A stretch of 64,000 nucleotides of DNA from Sporosarcina sp. P32b (GCF_002743335.1 NZ_PDZB01000001.1:248001-312000); one strand, 5' to 3'; numbered from the stretch's first letter, positions 26,788 through 36,125 are shown. Numbers and translations: made by a program. The notes: generated by a model from the sequence alone, not told the origin.

Positions 26788-27633
26788 ATGAAAACAGGTG
26801 GACGTAGAAAAAGTTCAAATGTTGAGGATCGAAGAGGGAAGAGTGGTGGAGGCGGAGGTGCGATCGCATTAGGTGGTGGCGGTCTTGGGATTGTCGGTAT
26901 TATATTGTTTCTTATATTAGGTGGAAACCCAACTGATTTATTAGATAGTAGTTCAGCTGTACCTGATCAACCGTACGTGGAAACCGAACAAGATAAAGAA
27001 TTGGCAGATTTTGTATCGGTTGTACTCGCGGATACAGAAGACATTTGGTCGGAGTTATTCGCTCAACAAGGAATTCAGTATGAAAACCCTACACTAGTTC
27101 TATATTCAGGACAAGTGGATACAGCTTGTGGATATGGAAGTGCAGCTGCAGGACCGTTTTATTGTCCGGGTGATCAAAAATTGTATATTGATTTAGCATT
27201 TTATAATGAATTACAAAGTTCGTTTAAAGCACCTGGTGATTTTGCTATGGCCTATGTAGTAGCTCACGAAGTAGGACACCATGTGCAAACATTACTCGGA
27301 ATTTCAGATCAAGTGATGCCGCTACGTCAAAAAATGAGCGAAGAAGAATTTAATAAATATTTAGTGAGATTTGAATTACAGGCAGATTATTTTGCGGGAG
27401 TCTGGGCGCATCATGCAAAGGGACGCGGATATTTGGAGCAAGGGGACTTGCAAGAAGCAATCACTGCTGCGGGTGCGGTTGGTGACGACACGATCCAAAA
27501 ACGTGCAAGAGGGTATGTTGTTCCAGAAAGTTTCACACACGGTACAGCAAAACAACGAATTTATTGGTTTGAACATGGATTTGAATTAGGTACCATTGAT
27601 GGTGGGGACACATTTAATCAAACCGAAAAATAA
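26788..27633 (+). CDS. Neutral zinc metallopeptidase, YpfJ family
   Basis: 281 residues. The protein has a basic start, a Gly-rich stretch, one membrane segment (about residues 28-48) and an extracytoplasmic domain with the zinc motif H160-E-V-G-H164 in VVAHEVGHHVQ. ELQADYFAGVWAHHA downstream supplies the third ligand region. This is the Zn_peptidase (PF04228) family. DTACGYGSAAAGPFYCPGD contains two Cys that could form a disulfide outside the cell. Substrates are unknown. It is a single gene with its own terminator. Confidence 0.9.
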   Translation: MKTGGRRKSSNVEDRRGKSGGGGGAIALGGGGLGIVGIILFLILGGNPTDLLDSSSAVPDQPYVETEQDKELADFVSVVLADTEDIWSELFAQQGIQYENPTLVLYSGQVDTACGYGSAAAGPFYCPGDQKLYIDLAFYNELQSSFKAPGDFAMAYVVAHEVGHHVQTLLGISDQVMPLRQKMSEEEFNKYLVRFELQADYFAGVWAHHAKGRGYLEQGDLQEAITAAGAVGDDTIQKRARGYVVPESFTHGTAKQRIYWFEHGFELGTIDGGDTFNQTEK

Positions 27634-27682
27634 AAGTCGCGAAGGTCATTTTGTTTATCAAAGTGACGTTCGCGATTTTTTT
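27634..27682. terminator. Terminator between the zinc peptidase and the OFA transporter
   Basis: Stem AAAGTCGCGAA..TCATTTTG / CAAAGTGA..TTCGCGATTTTT. The T run touches the stop codon of the convergent transporter gene. Confidence 0.85.
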
Positions 27683-28961
27683 ATTTTGTTGCGGCTATGG
27701 CAGGCTCAGCTGGAATGATCCCTTCTTTTTCATTTCGTAGTCTTTTAATATCCACTCGTATGAGTAAGGAAATGACTAGAGCAACTGCGAATAAGCTAGC
27801 AAAGAACAGTAGGCTACTCTCGTAACTACCTGTCGTATCTTTCATCCAAGCGGCAAACATCGGCCCTGCCACACCAGCAGCAGACCATGCTGTCAAAATA
27901 TAGCCGTGGATGGCTCCAAGTTGTTTCGTTCCGAATATATCACCAATATATGCCGGAATAGAAGCGAAACCTCCTCCATAGCACGTATAGATTACGGCTA
28001 GAATGACTTGGAAAATAATTGCGTTTGTGGTGAAGGGTAAAATAGCGAACAGAACAAGCTGAATGACAAAGAACGTAGTATACGTATTCGGACGTCCGAT
28101 AAAATCCGAAATCGCAGCCCAGCCAAGTCTTCCGGCCCCGTTAAAAATGCCTAGCACACCAACTAATGCTGCTGCTTGAATAGTCGTCATGCCGATACTA
28201 TCAATCGCCATTGGTTTGGCAGCGGATAGAATTGCAATACCACACGTGACATTAATAAATAACATTAGCCATAAATAATAAAAGCGTTTTGTTTTGACTG
28301 CTTGATTTGCTGTCAATTGAGCAAGATCTTCTTTAACTTCAGTTTTACCTGAACGAACTTTTTCAATGAATCCAGGCGGTGCCCATCCTTCTTCCGGCTT
28401 TTCTAGGTAAAGAGAAGAGAGCATCATGATAAGAAAATACGATACACCAAGAATATAAAAAGTGTTTTGTAAACCAACGTTGACAATCAAGTATTCCATG
28501 ATTGGACTACTGATGGCTGCTGCGAATCCAAAGCCCATGATGGCGAGTCCCGTAGCTAGCCCTCTGCGGTCGGGGAACCATTTGACGAGCGTAGAAACAG
28601 GTGCAATATATCCTACACCTAAGCCAATTCCACCGAGCATACCGTAAAAGACATACAGCAAAGGTAATGAAGACATTCCTACTGCCAGTCCGGAACCTGT
28701 CACTCCGACCCCGAAGAACACAGCTGCAAGTAATCCTGCTTTTCTTGGACCATATTTCTCTACAAAGTGACCTAAAAAAGCAGCTGATAAACCAAGAAAT
28801 AAAATGGCTATACTAAACGTTAGCTGTACTTGGCTTGTAGTCCATCCAAATTCTTCAATAAGTGGATTAGTGAAGTTACTCCAGGCATAAACAGATCCGA
28901 TGGAAATGTGAATACCTACTGCAGATAACGCGATCAACCATCTGTTCTTCGTTTTTTTCAT
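27681..28961 (-). CDS. OFA-family MFS transporter (oxalate/formate antiporter type)
   Basis: 426-residue 12-helix major facilitator. SVYAWSNFTNPL in helix 1 and GLGVGYIAPVSTLVKWFPDRRGLATGLAIMGFG in helices 4-5 are hallmarks of the OFA (OxlT/YhjX) family, which includes oxalate:formate exchangers and pyruvate or lactate carriers. A ribosome binding site (AAGGAGGAC) precedes ATG 28961. It lies downstream of fdhD on the same strand and opposite the formate dehydrogenase genes, so formate or another monocarboxylate is a likely substrate; this is context-based inference. 178 bases without a gene separate it from fdhD. Confidence 0.85.
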   Translation of the reverse strand: MKKTKNRWLIALSAVGIHISIGSVYAWSNFTNPLIEEFGWTTSQVQLTFSIAILFLGLSAAFLGHFVEKYGPRKAGLLAAVFFGVGVTGSGLAVGMSSLPLLYVFYGMLGGIGLGVGYIAPVSTLVKWFPDRRGLATGLAIMGFGFAAAISSPIMEYLIVNVGLQNTFYILGVSYFLIMMLSSLYLEKPEEGWAPPGFIEKVRSGKTEVKEDLAQLTANQAVKTKRFYYLWLMLFINVTCGIAILSAAKPMAIDSIGMTTIQAAALVGVLGIFNGAGRLGWAAISDFIGRPNTYTTFFVIQLVLFAILPFTTNAIIFQVILAVIYTCYGGGFASIPAYIGDIFGTKQLGAIHGYILTAWSAAGVAGPMFAAWMKDTTGSYESSLLFFASLFAVALVISLLIRVDIKRLRNEKEGIIPAEPAIAATK

Positions 28962-29139
28962 TTGTAGTCCTCCTTTTTAACAAAAAATTTCCACAGTTCT
29001 AATTCCAGTAAACAAACCTCTTAACTAGTCGGTGGAGTAAATGAATAGTCGACAGTCCACTAGTTCGCGAAGTGGAAATGAAAGGAAGATAATTAAACAA
29101 TTACTGGAATGTAACTTAGGATTAAGGAGTATATTATTA

Positions 29140-29985
29140 TCAATTCACAAGATTGTCAATATTACTTTTTCCTGTAGTCGGAAAAAGAGAATTGTCATCC
29201 ATAACGATTCTTTCAGGATGTGTGTATACGTTAAAGGATCCTCCACGTATGAAACCGACCGTAGTTATTCCTAAATCGTCTGCTAAGCTCAAAGCTAATT
29301 CCGTAGGTGCAGATTTTGATAGGACAATTTCACAACCGATCTTGGCAACTTTAAGTAAAATTTCGGAGGAGATTCGTCCGCTGAACACAATGATCTTATC
29401 TCGCACAGAGATATCGTTCTTTAGACAGTGCCCATAAATTTTATCTAACGCATTATGGCGGCCAATATCCATACGGGATAACAACAATTGATCAGGTACA
29501 CATAAAGCTGCATTGTGAACACCGCCGGTATGTCGGAACATTTCTGCCTGATCTTCCATTTGATTCATCAAGGAAAATATTTGTACGGGTGTGAGTTTAA
29601 CAGAGATACTGTCCATCTTTTTCGCTGTCAGTGCATCGTTTGCAAAGATAAATCCTTGTCTGCTCATGCCGCAACAAGATGTGATATACCTTTTATTTTG
29701 CAATTGTTCAAAGAATGGATAGGCTTTGTCGGTATCGACGTAAATAAAGCCATTTTCCAGATCAAGACGAATGTCCTTTACTTGTTCCCACTTCGGTACT
29801 ATTCCTTCTGAAGCTAAGAAGCCTACTGTCATATCCTCGATATATTCTGGCGTACATACAATCGTCGCAAATTCTTTGTTGTTTAGTTTAATTGTGATTG
29901 CGTATTCAACTGCAACCGAATCTTCTTTTTCAAAGACTGTCCCATCCTGAAATCGAATAATGGATCGTTGTTGTTGCTGTTCCAT
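29140..29985 (-). CDS. fdhD: Formate dehydrogenase accessory sulfurtransferase FdhD
   Basis: Transfers sulfur to the molybdenum cofactor of formate dehydrogenase, which is needed for activity. The 281-residue product has the Cys pair in YITSCCGMSRQG where the family usually has CxxC, plus GGVHNAALC, DIGRHNALDK and FSGRISSEIL, all typical of FdhD. ATG 29985 follows GGGAGGA. It follows the DUF2294 gene by 15 bases on the same strand. The client enzyme is encoded divergently at 30604. Confidence 0.95.
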   Translation of the reverse strand: MEQQQQRSIIRFQDGTVFEKEDSVAVEYAITIKLNNKEFATIVCTPEYIEDMTVGFLASEGIVPKWEQVKDIRLDLENGFIYVDTDKAYPFFEQLQNKRYITSCCGMSRQGFIFANDALTAKKMDSISVKLTPVQIFSLMNQMEDQAEMFRHTGGVHNAALCVPDQLLLSRMDIGRHNALDKIYGHCLKNDISVRDKIIVFSGRISSEILLKVAKIGCEIVLSKSAPTELALSLADDLGITTVGFIRGGSFNVYTHPERIVMDDNSLFPTTGKSNIDNLVN

Positions 29986-30000
29986 AATTCTTCCTCCCTT

Positions 30001-30342
30001 TTAGTCAATCGATCGATCGAATAAAAATACTGAAACCGCAATATCATCATCAATTTTAAAATCGCTGAATAAATGCAGAAACTTCGCGTCGACTAATTGT
30101 TCCAATCCTTCTGGCGGCTCTTTTGCATAGACTGCCTGAATCATGCTAGTTCGCGCGCGGTGGACCATTTCTTTTCCCTCTGGCGTTCCTGCAATGAATT
30201 TCTCTGTAGGAGTCAAATTACCGTAGAGTGTAGAGACCACCATATTATCGATAAATATTGTATGAATTCGTTCGGGACCTTTGCCAAATAAGTCTTTTCG
30301 TAATTTACGGATGATATCATTAAATTCATGAATTTTCTTCAT
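30001..30342 (-). CDS. DUF2294 (YrhF/MpsC-like) family protein
   Basis: 113-residue cytoplasmic protein of the DUF2294 family (DLFGKGPERIHTIFIDNMVVSTLYGNLTPTEKFI). In B. subtilis the homologue YrhF is encoded in the yrhD-yrhE-yrhF-yrhG formate dehydrogenase locus. In staphylococci a DUF2294 protein (MpsC) is linked to a bicarbonate/membrane-potential system. Here it is the first gene of a minus-strand unit with fdhD and is divergent from forC, which supports a role with formate oxidation. The exact function is unknown. Confidence 0.8.
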   Translation of the reverse strand: MKKIHEFNDIIRKLRKDLFGKGPERIHTIFIDNMVVSTLYGNLTPTEKFIAGTPEGKEMVHRARTSMIQAVYAKEPPEGLEQLVDAKFLHLFSDFKIDDDIAVSVFLFDRSID

Positions 30343-30395
30343 AGGACACTTCCTTGTAGTATTTACAGAATAGTCTAATTATTTGAGGATAGCCA

Positions 30396-30424
30396 TTGTA
30401 TTATACGCTTTATTACTTTATACT
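30396..30424 (+). promoter_or_regulatory. Possible promoter of the forC-forE genes
   Basis: TTGTAT (30396-30401), a 17-nt spacer and TATACT (30419-30424). Transcription from here would give a leader of about 170 nt containing two hairpins. Confidence 0.45.
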
Positions 30425-30436
30425 AAATACATAACA

Positions 30437-30472
30437 GATGGAAATCTAGTATGTGATTGCTAGGAGTCCATC
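30437..30472 (+). promoter_or_regulatory. Hairpin in the forC leader
   Basis: GATGGA (30437-30442) pairs with TCCATC (30467-30472), and inside it CTAG (30446-30449) pairs with CTAG (30460-30463), leaving a 10-nt loop and a 3x3 internal loop. It lies just after the proposed start of transcription; function unknown. Confidence 0.35.
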
Positions 30473-30531
30473 AACCTACATGTAATAGTAAGTATGGATT
30501 GGTTCTTTAGCAAGTCCTGTTAAGAAACTAT

Positions 30532-30585
30532 TCCACCATAAAAAAATACCGTAATGACGGTTTTTTTATGGTGGATTTTTTATTT
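30532..30585 (+). terminator. Terminator-like hairpin directly upstream of forC (possible attenuator)
   Basis: TCCACCAT (30532-30539) + seven A + CCGT pairs with ACGG + seven T + ATGGTGGA (30568-30575), giving about 19 pairs with an AATG loop and a TA bulge. TTTTTTATTT follows. It ends about five bases before the forC ribosome binding site, where a full terminator would switch the gene off. It could end transcripts entering from upstream or act as a conditional attenuator. Confidence 0.6.
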
Positions 30586-30603
30586 GAGAAGGAGGACGCC
30601 TGT

Positions 30604-33528
30604 ATGTCAATTTCAATCAATGATAAGATTTTTAACTTCGAACCAGGGTCGACACTCATTCAAATTATCAATGCAAATAAGATTGAGCACCCACAAATAT
30701 GTTATTTGCCAGAAGTCGATCCAATACAGACATGTGATACGTGTATTGTCGAAGTGAATGGTGAATTAACACGAGCTTGTTCAACACAAGCTGTCGACGG
30801 CATGGATGTTAAATTAGCGTCCCCGCGTGCAAAGGAAGCACAAACGGAAGCAATGGATCGGATTTTAGAGAACCATTTACTTTATTGTACCGTTTGCGAT
30901 AACAACAATGGGAACTGTAAAGTACATAATACCGTGGCACTTATGGAAGTGGAAGAACAAAAATATCCATACGAGCCGAAATGCACGAAAGATGCAGTAG
31001 ATTTCACTCATCCATTCTACCGTTACGATCCGAATCAATGTATCGCTTGCGGTCAGTGCGTGGAAGTGTGTCAAAACTTACAAGTGAATGAGACGCTTTC
31101 AATCGACTGGGAGCGTGATCGTCCAATTGTTCTATGGGATGGCGGAGCGAAGATTAATGATTCTTCTTGCGTAGGCTGTGGCCATTGTATTACGGTTTGT
31201 CCATGTAATGCCCTGATGGAAAAAACGATGCTTGGTGAAGCTGGATTTATGACTAAAATGAGTGACGAGCTGATGGAGCCTATGGTGGATTTGATCAAAG
31301 ATGTAGAACCAGGTTACAGCAGTATCATGGCGATTTCCGATGTAGAATCAGCGATGAGAGAATCTACAATTAATAAAACGAAAACTGTCTGCACATTCTG
31401 TGGAGTAGGTTGTTCATTTGAAGTATGGACAAAAGATCGTACCATATTAAAAATCCAACCGGTTTCCGATGCACCTGTCAACCAGATTTCTACTTGTGTC
31501 AAAGGGAAATTTGGTTGGGACTTTGTGAATAGTGAAGAACGTATCACAACGCCTCTTATTCGTAAAGGTGACGACTTTGTTGAAGCGTCATGGGATGAAG
31601 CATTGGATTTAGTCGCAAAAAATCTAGGTGAAATCCGTGACGAGCATGGCAGAGACGGAATCGGCGTCATCTCCTCGTCAAAAATCACAAATGAAGAGAA
31701 CTATGTCATTCAAAAATTCGCTCGACAAGTATTTGGTACAAATAACGTAGATAATTGTTCTCGTTACTGCCAGTCTCCCGCGACAGACGGATTATTCCGT
31801 ACGGTAGGTATGGGTGGAGACGCTGGCACGATTAAAGATATTGCCGAAGCAGGCTTGGTCATCATTGTAGGTGCAAATCCCGCAGAAGGTCATCCAGTTC
31901 TTGCTACACGTGTAAAGCGAGCACACAAGCTACACGGTCAAAAGTTAATTGTAGCTGACCTCAGAAAGCATGAAATGGCTGAACGCGCAGATATCTTTAT
32001 GACACCTCAGCAAGGAACTGATCAAGTATGGCTAATGGCAGTGACAAAATACTTAATCGACCAAGGCTGGCATGATCAGCAATTCATTGACGAAAATGTA
32101 CTTCATTTTGAAGATTTTAATGAAGTGTTGGATCGCTATACGCTTGAATATGCAGAAAAAGTAACTGGCGTTTCAAAAGAAGTATTAATTCAAACAGCTG
32201 AAATGATCCGTGATGCAGATGGTACATGCATATTATGGGGAATGGGAGTTACACAAAATACAGGCGGTTCCGATACTTCAGCAGCAATTTCTAATCTATT
32301 GCTTGCATCAGGAAATTATCGTCGTCCAGGCGCAGGTGCTTATCCATTACGCGGACACAACAACGTACAAGGTGCCTGTGATATGGGGAGCTTGCCTGGT
32401 TGGTTGCCTGGCTATCAGCATATTACAGACGATGCAGCACGAGAGAAATTTGAACGTGCTTATGGTGTAGAGATAGAAAGTAAACCAGGACTTGATAATA
32501 TTCAAATGCTTCACTCGATTGATGAAGGTGTTATGAAGGGGATGTACATTGTAGGAGAAGATATGGCACTGGTGGATTCCAATGCAAACTATGTTCATGA
32601 TGTACTGTCGAAGCTTGATTTCCTTGTTGTACAAGATATCTTCTTCTCACGCACAGCACAATACGCAGACGTCATTTTACCTGCAGTGCCATCACTTGAA
32701 AAAGACGGTACATTCACAAATACGGAGCGCCGTGTACAACGACTTTATAAAGCATTGCCGAATAAAGGTGACTCTCGCCAAGATTGGTGGATCATCCAAG
32801 AAGTGGCAAATCGCTTAGGTGCTAACTGGAATTACACACATCCAGGTGACATATTTGCTGAGATGACAAGTTTGAGTCCTATGTTCGGAGAAGCTTCTTA
32901 CGAGATGTTAGAAGGTTGGGGGAGTTTCCTTTGGGGAAGTCTAGAAGGGAAGAACACGCCACTTCTATATACAGATGGATTTAATTTCCCAGACAAGAAA
33001 GCACGCTTTGCATTATCGGATTGGATTGAACCAGTAAAGTTCCCTGATGAATTTGATCTTCATATTAACAATGGCCGTATGCTCGAACATTTCCATGAAG
33101 GAAATATGACGAATAAATCTGAAGGTATCCAAGAGAAAGTTCCTAATATATTTGTTGAGATTTCACCTGAATTGGCAAAAGAGCGTGGAGTAGTCACAGG
33201 TACTTATGTAAGACTTATTTCTCCGTATGGAGCAGTGAAACTACCTGCATTGGTAACAGATAGGGTACGGAAAAATGAATTATTCTTACCGATGAATTCT
33301 GTTGATAAGGAATCTGCCATCAACTTCCTAACCGGACCTGCGACTGATGAACGAACGAATACACCCGCTTACAAGCAGACAAAAGTTCGCATGGAAGTGC
33401 TCGCGAAGCAAGGAGACAATCCACTACCTAAGAGCAACCACCGTGATAAGAAACGCCATCCTCAAAATGGTGTAGAAGTAGAGCGGAAATGGAATCGACC
33501 AGGATATGTCCAATTAACAGATCAATAA
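30604..33528 (+). CDS. forC: Formate dehydrogenase catalytic subunit, ForC type
   Basis: Molybdenum bis-MGD enzyme oxidising formate to CO2. The 974-residue product begins with a [2Fe-2S] ferredoxin-like domain (CYLPEVDPIQTCDTC), a His/Cys-rich segment (LLYCTVCDNNNGNC), and two [4Fe-4S] motifs (CIACGQCVEVC, CVGCGHCITVC). The catalytic domain follows, with its own cluster motif CTFCGVGC and the cofactor domains. The active-site Cys389 is followed by Gln390 (RYCQSPA), where classical formate dehydrogenases have His. This Cys-Gln pair marks the non-canonical, menaquinone-linked ForC enzymes of B. subtilis (YjgC/YrhE). I start at ATG 30604, eight bases after GAAGGAGG. forE follows 18 bases downstream; fdhD is divergent. 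Confidence 0.94.
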   Translation: MSISINDKIFNFEPGSTLIQIINANKIEHPQICYLPEVDPIQTCDTCIVEVNGELTRACSTQAVDGMDVKLASPRAKEAQTEAMDRILENHLLYCTVCDNNNGNCKVHNTVALMEVEEQKYPYEPKCTKDAVDFTHPFYRYDPNQCIACGQCVEVCQNLQVNETLSIDWERDRPIVLWDGGAKINDSSCVGCGHCITVCPCNALMEKTMLGEAGFMTKMSDELMEPMVDLIKDVEPGYSSIMAISDVESAMRESTINKTKTVCTFCGVGCSFEVWTKDRTILKIQPVSDAPVNQISTCVKGKFGWDFVNSEERITTPLIRKGDDFVEASWDEALDLVAKNLGEIRDEHGRDGIGVISSSKITNEENYVIQKFARQVFGTNNVDNCSRYCQSPATDGLFRTVGMGGDAGTIKDIAEAGLVIIVGANPAEGHPVLATRVKRAHKLHGQKLIVADLRKHEMAERADIFMTPQQGTDQVWLMAVTKYLIDQGWHDQQFIDENVLHFEDFNEVLDRYTLEYAEKVTGVSKEVLIQTAEMIRDADGTCILWGMGVTQNTGGSDTSAAISNLLLASGNYRRPGAGAYPLRGHNNVQGACDMGSLPGWLPGYQHITDDAAREKFERAYGVEIESKPGLDNIQMLHSIDEGVMKGMYIVGEDMALVDSNANYVHDVLSKLDFLVVQDIFFSRTAQYADVILPAVPSLEKDGTFTNTERRVQRLYKALPNKGDSRQDWWIIQEVANRLGANWNYTHPGDIFAEMTSLSPMFGEASYEMLEGWGSFLWGSLEGKNTPLLYTDGFNFPDKKARFALSDWIEPVKFPDEFDLHINNGRMLEHFHEGNMTNKSEGIQEKVPNIFVEISPELAKERGVVTGTYVRLISPYGAVKLPALVTDRVRKNELFLPMNSVDKESAINFLTGPATDERTNTPAYKQTKVRMEVLAKQGDNPLPKSNHRDKKRHPQNGVEVERKWNRPGYVQLTDQ

Positions 33529-33546
33529 CTAGTGAGGTGAATATCA

Positions 33547-34035
33547 ATGGCGGCACCCATAACTTCTATTAAAAGAACAGAACGATCCGAATTGGAAATA
33601 CAGCAGGATAAGTTGGCGGAACTACAGAAACAAATTGCTGAACAGGAAGAGTCTTTGCAGAAAATCATGGAGATCACAGGTGAATTGCATAAGATTGGCG
33701 CACTAGACGCATTACAAGCCATGCTTCATTCAAAAGAAAAGATTACCGGCATAGCGTTAGGTCAAGTATCCAGAGAACCTGTCACCAACCTGCTCAATAA
33801 TTTGATGGCAGGAGCTGGAATTCTAACTGCATTAGACCCAGCCACCATTCAGCAACTCTCAAAAAGTGTCCAAAAAGGATTGTCGGAAGCAGAGCAAGGG
33901 AATGATGAAGGTCAGAAAACAGGCGTTCTTCAACTGATGAAAGCTATCAATGATCCTGATATCAATCGTGCGTTAACTTTCGGTATGAACTTCTTAAAAG
34001 GGATGGGGAGAGGTTTAGAAAAACCTGCTGAGTAA
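33547..34035 (+). CDS. forE: DUF1641 protein, ForE subunit of formate dehydrogenase
   Basis: 162 residues. An N-terminal coiled coil (about residues 14-45) is followed by a DUF1641 domain with repeated helical segments (LLNNLMAGAGILTALDPATIQQL, MKAINDPDINRALTFGMNFLKGMG). In B. subtilis the DUF1641 proteins next to ForC (YjgD, YrhD) are the ForE subunits that allow electron transfer to menaquinone. Directly downstream of forC with ribosome binding site GAGGTGA, so the two subunits are co-expressed. A hairpin follows. Confidence 0.9.
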   Translation: MAAPITSIKRTERSELEIQQDKLAELQKQIAEQEESLQKIMEITGELHKIGALDALQAMLHSKEKITGIALGQVSREPVTNLLNNLMAGAGILTALDPATIQQLSKSVQKGLSEAEQGNDEGQKTGVLQLMKAINDPDINRALTFGMNFLKGMGRGLEKPAE

Positions 34036-34088
34036 GATTTTTGCGAAAAACATCACTTTGCTTCATACTGTATGAGAAGCGTTTACAC

Positions 34089-34115
34089 GTTCCCTAGCCT
34101 TACTGGCTGGGGAAC
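34089..34115 (+). terminator. Hairpin after forE
   Basis: Eleven-pair stem GTTCCCTAGCC / GGCTGGGGAAC with one G-U pair. The T-tract is poor (TTATTC), so termination may be incomplete and reach purU. Confidence 0.6.
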
Positions 34116-34153
34116 TTATTCATTACGTAACATTATTTGTAGGAGATGAAAAT

Positions 34154-35062
34154 ATGTCGGCCCAAAGTAAAATTGCAACACATTTACAAGAACAATCTAC
34201 AGCACAGAAAAACATCGGAAGACTGCTTGTGAAATGCTCAGATAAACCGGGAATTGTATCTGCAGTCTCCGCATTTTTGCTACAATATGAAGCAAATATC
34301 GTAGAATCCAGCCAATATTCAACTGATCCAGAAGGTGGCATGTTCTATTTACGTATCGCATTCCATTTAGACAATCTAATGGAGAAAAAAGAAGAAATGG
34401 AAGAACATTTTAATGACATTGCGAACCAATATGAAATGGACTATCACTTTTCGTACGCCGTAGAACTAAAACGAACGGCGATCTTTGTTTCCAAAGAACC
34501 GTATTGCTTAATGGAATTGCTATGGGAATGGCAGAATGGTGATTTAAATACTGACATCGTTGTGGTTATCAGTAACCATGAAGATGCTCGCGGAATGGTC
34601 GAAGCACTTGGTATTCCTTTCTACTACATTCCGGCGAACAAAGATATACGCCAAGAAGTAGAGAAACAGCAAGTGAAGTTAATGGAAGAATACGATGTGG
34701 ACGTACTCGTGTTAGCACGTTATATGCAAATACTAACACCTGAATTCGTTAGTCACTTCCCGAATCAAATTATCAATATTCATCATTCGTTCTTGCCGGC
34801 CTTCATCGGTGCGCGTCCTTACGAAAGAGCTTTTGGACGTGGTGTAAAACTGATTGGTGCAACGTCACACTATGTAACGAACGATTTAGATGAAGGTCCA
34901 ATCATTGAACAGGACATCGAGCGCGTAGATCACCGTGATGATATTGTTCAATTGAAGAAGATTGGACGCACTATCGAGCGACGTGTTCTTGCACGTGCAG
35001 TGAAGTGGCATCTTGAAGATCGAGTGATTGTAGAGAATAATAAAACCATTGTCTTCCATTAA
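34154..35062 (+). CDS. purU: Formyltetrahydrofolate deformylase PurU
   Basis: Hydrolyses 10-formyltetrahydrofolate to tetrahydrofolate and formate, balancing the one-carbon pool. The 302-residue product has an N-terminal ACT domain (about residues 19-95, LLVKCSDKPGIVSAVSAFL) and a C-terminal formyl transferase-type hydrolase domain with RYMQILTPEFV, the catalytic NIHHSFLPAF segment and GATSHYV. ATG 34154 follows AGGAGATG. Its product formate is the substrate of the dehydrogenase encoded just upstream, a sensible pairing although a hairpin separates them. Confidence 0.95.
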   Translation: MSAQSKIATHLQEQSTAQKNIGRLLVKCSDKPGIVSAVSAFLLQYEANIVESSQYSTDPEGGMFYLRIAFHLDNLMEKKEEMEEHFNDIANQYEMDYHFSYAVELKRTAIFVSKEPYCLMELLWEWQNGDLNTDIVVVISNHEDARGMVEALGIPFYYIPANKDIRQEVEKQQVKLMEEYDVDVLVLARYMQILTPEFVSHFPNQIINIHHSFLPAFIGARPYERAFGRGVKLIGATSHYVTNDLDEGPIIEQDIERVDHRDDIVQLKKIGRTIERRVLARAVKWHLEDRVIVENNKTIVFH

Positions 35063-35069
35063 GAGACAC

Positions 35070-35103
35070 GAAACCGCCGCTCAAATGAGTGGCGGTTTTT
35101 TTA
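35070..35103. terminator. Terminator between purU and the YitT gene
   Basis: AACCGCCGCTCA / TGAGTGGCGGTT stem with one G-U pair, followed by a T run that touches the stop codon of the convergent gene. Confidence 0.88.
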
Positions 35104-35964
35104 ATGTATAGGTGACTTGAAGGTCGCTCCATGTGTTTCTTGTGTGTTCATGATGGTCAAGAACGCAGAAGGGTCTATGTCGGTAGTGATTTGCTTTAGC
35201 TTTGAAATTTCTAGTCTTGTCACGACTACATAGATGACGTCTTTTTCGTTATCCGAATAGCCACCCCGACCGTGCAACATTGTAATGCTGCGGCCGAGTC
35301 GTAGACGAATCGCTTCACCCAGCTCTTCATATTCATCGGAGATAATAAAGACGGCCTTGGTTTCGTCTAGGCCTTGAATCACAATGTCGATCGCTTTTGA
35401 GGCTATATAGTATGTAATGATCGAGTACATCGCTTTTTCGGGTCCGAGTACAAAGCCTGCCCATCCGAAAATGAAGAGGTTGAAGAACATTACGAATTCT
35501 CCGACACTGTACGGGATTTTCTTTGTAAGTAAAATGCCGAGAATCTCCGTCCCGTCTAGCGCCCCGCCATTACGTATGATGGTTCCAACACCTGCGCCAA
35601 GCAACAATCCTCCAAAGACTGTAGCCAGTAACGAATCTGTGACGAATGGACCTAGTTTTTTTAGTGGAAATTCTACAATCGCAAGCAAAGCAATCGCATA
35701 GGAAGAGGAGAAGAAAAAGTTCTTGCCGATATGTTTATAGCCGAAGAACAAGAAGGGCAAATTTAAGATCAAAATCAAAATCCCAAAAGGTACTCCAGAA
35801 ATGAAATTCAATATAAGTGCGATCCCGATAATACCCCCGTCAATTACGGAATTAGGGATTAAAAATAAATCTAAAGCAACTGCTGTAATTACAACACCAA
35901 TAGAAATGAATAAATAGCGTCTAAGTAAATGCCCCACGGTTTCTTTTTTATGCTGTTTGCTCAT
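35101..35964 (-). CDS. YitT family membrane protein
   Basis: 287 residues: five to six membrane segments in the first 190 residues (YitT_membrane/DUF161, including [13 protein letters not shown] and [14 protein letters not shown]), then a cytoplasmic DUF2179 domain ([35 protein letters not shown]). This is the standard YitT architecture, common in several copies in Bacillales. The transport substrate or role is unknown. ATG 35964 follows AAGGGGAG; monocistronic. Confidence 0.88.
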   Translation of the reverse strand: MSKQHKKETVGHLLRRYLFISIGVVITAVALDLFLIPNSVIDGGIIGIALILNFISGVPFGILILILNLPFLFFGYKHIGKNFFFSSSYAIALLAIVEFPLKKLGPFVTDSLLATVFGGLLLGAGVGTIIRNGGALDGTEILGILLTKKIPYSVGEFVMFFNLFIFGWAGFVLGPEKAMYSIITYYIASKAIDIVIQGLDETKAVFIISDEYEELGEAIRLRLGRSITMLHGRGGYSDNEKDVIYVVVTRLEISKLKQITTDIDPSAFLTIMNTQETHGATFKSPIH

Positions 35965-36068
35965 AAAACTCCCCTTTTTTCAAACGTATTTATTCTATCT
36001 TAACGGAATTTTTAAAAAGAAAGTAGTGAAAATCTAAGGTTGTCAATTTTTCTTCCGAAGGACATGAT

Positions 36069-36097
36069 GAATCTTTTACTCTTTCAGAACATAAGAT
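36069..36097 (+). promoter_or_regulatory. Possible sigma-E promoter of prkA
   Basis: GAATCTT (36069-36075), 14-nt spacer and CATAAGAT (36090-36097) resemble the mother-cell sigma-E consensus. B. subtilis prkA is sigma-E-dependent, which supports the reading; the match is imperfect. Confidence 0.35.
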
Positions 36098-36125
36098 GAT
36101 ACATCATAGCCTAATTGGAGGAGAT

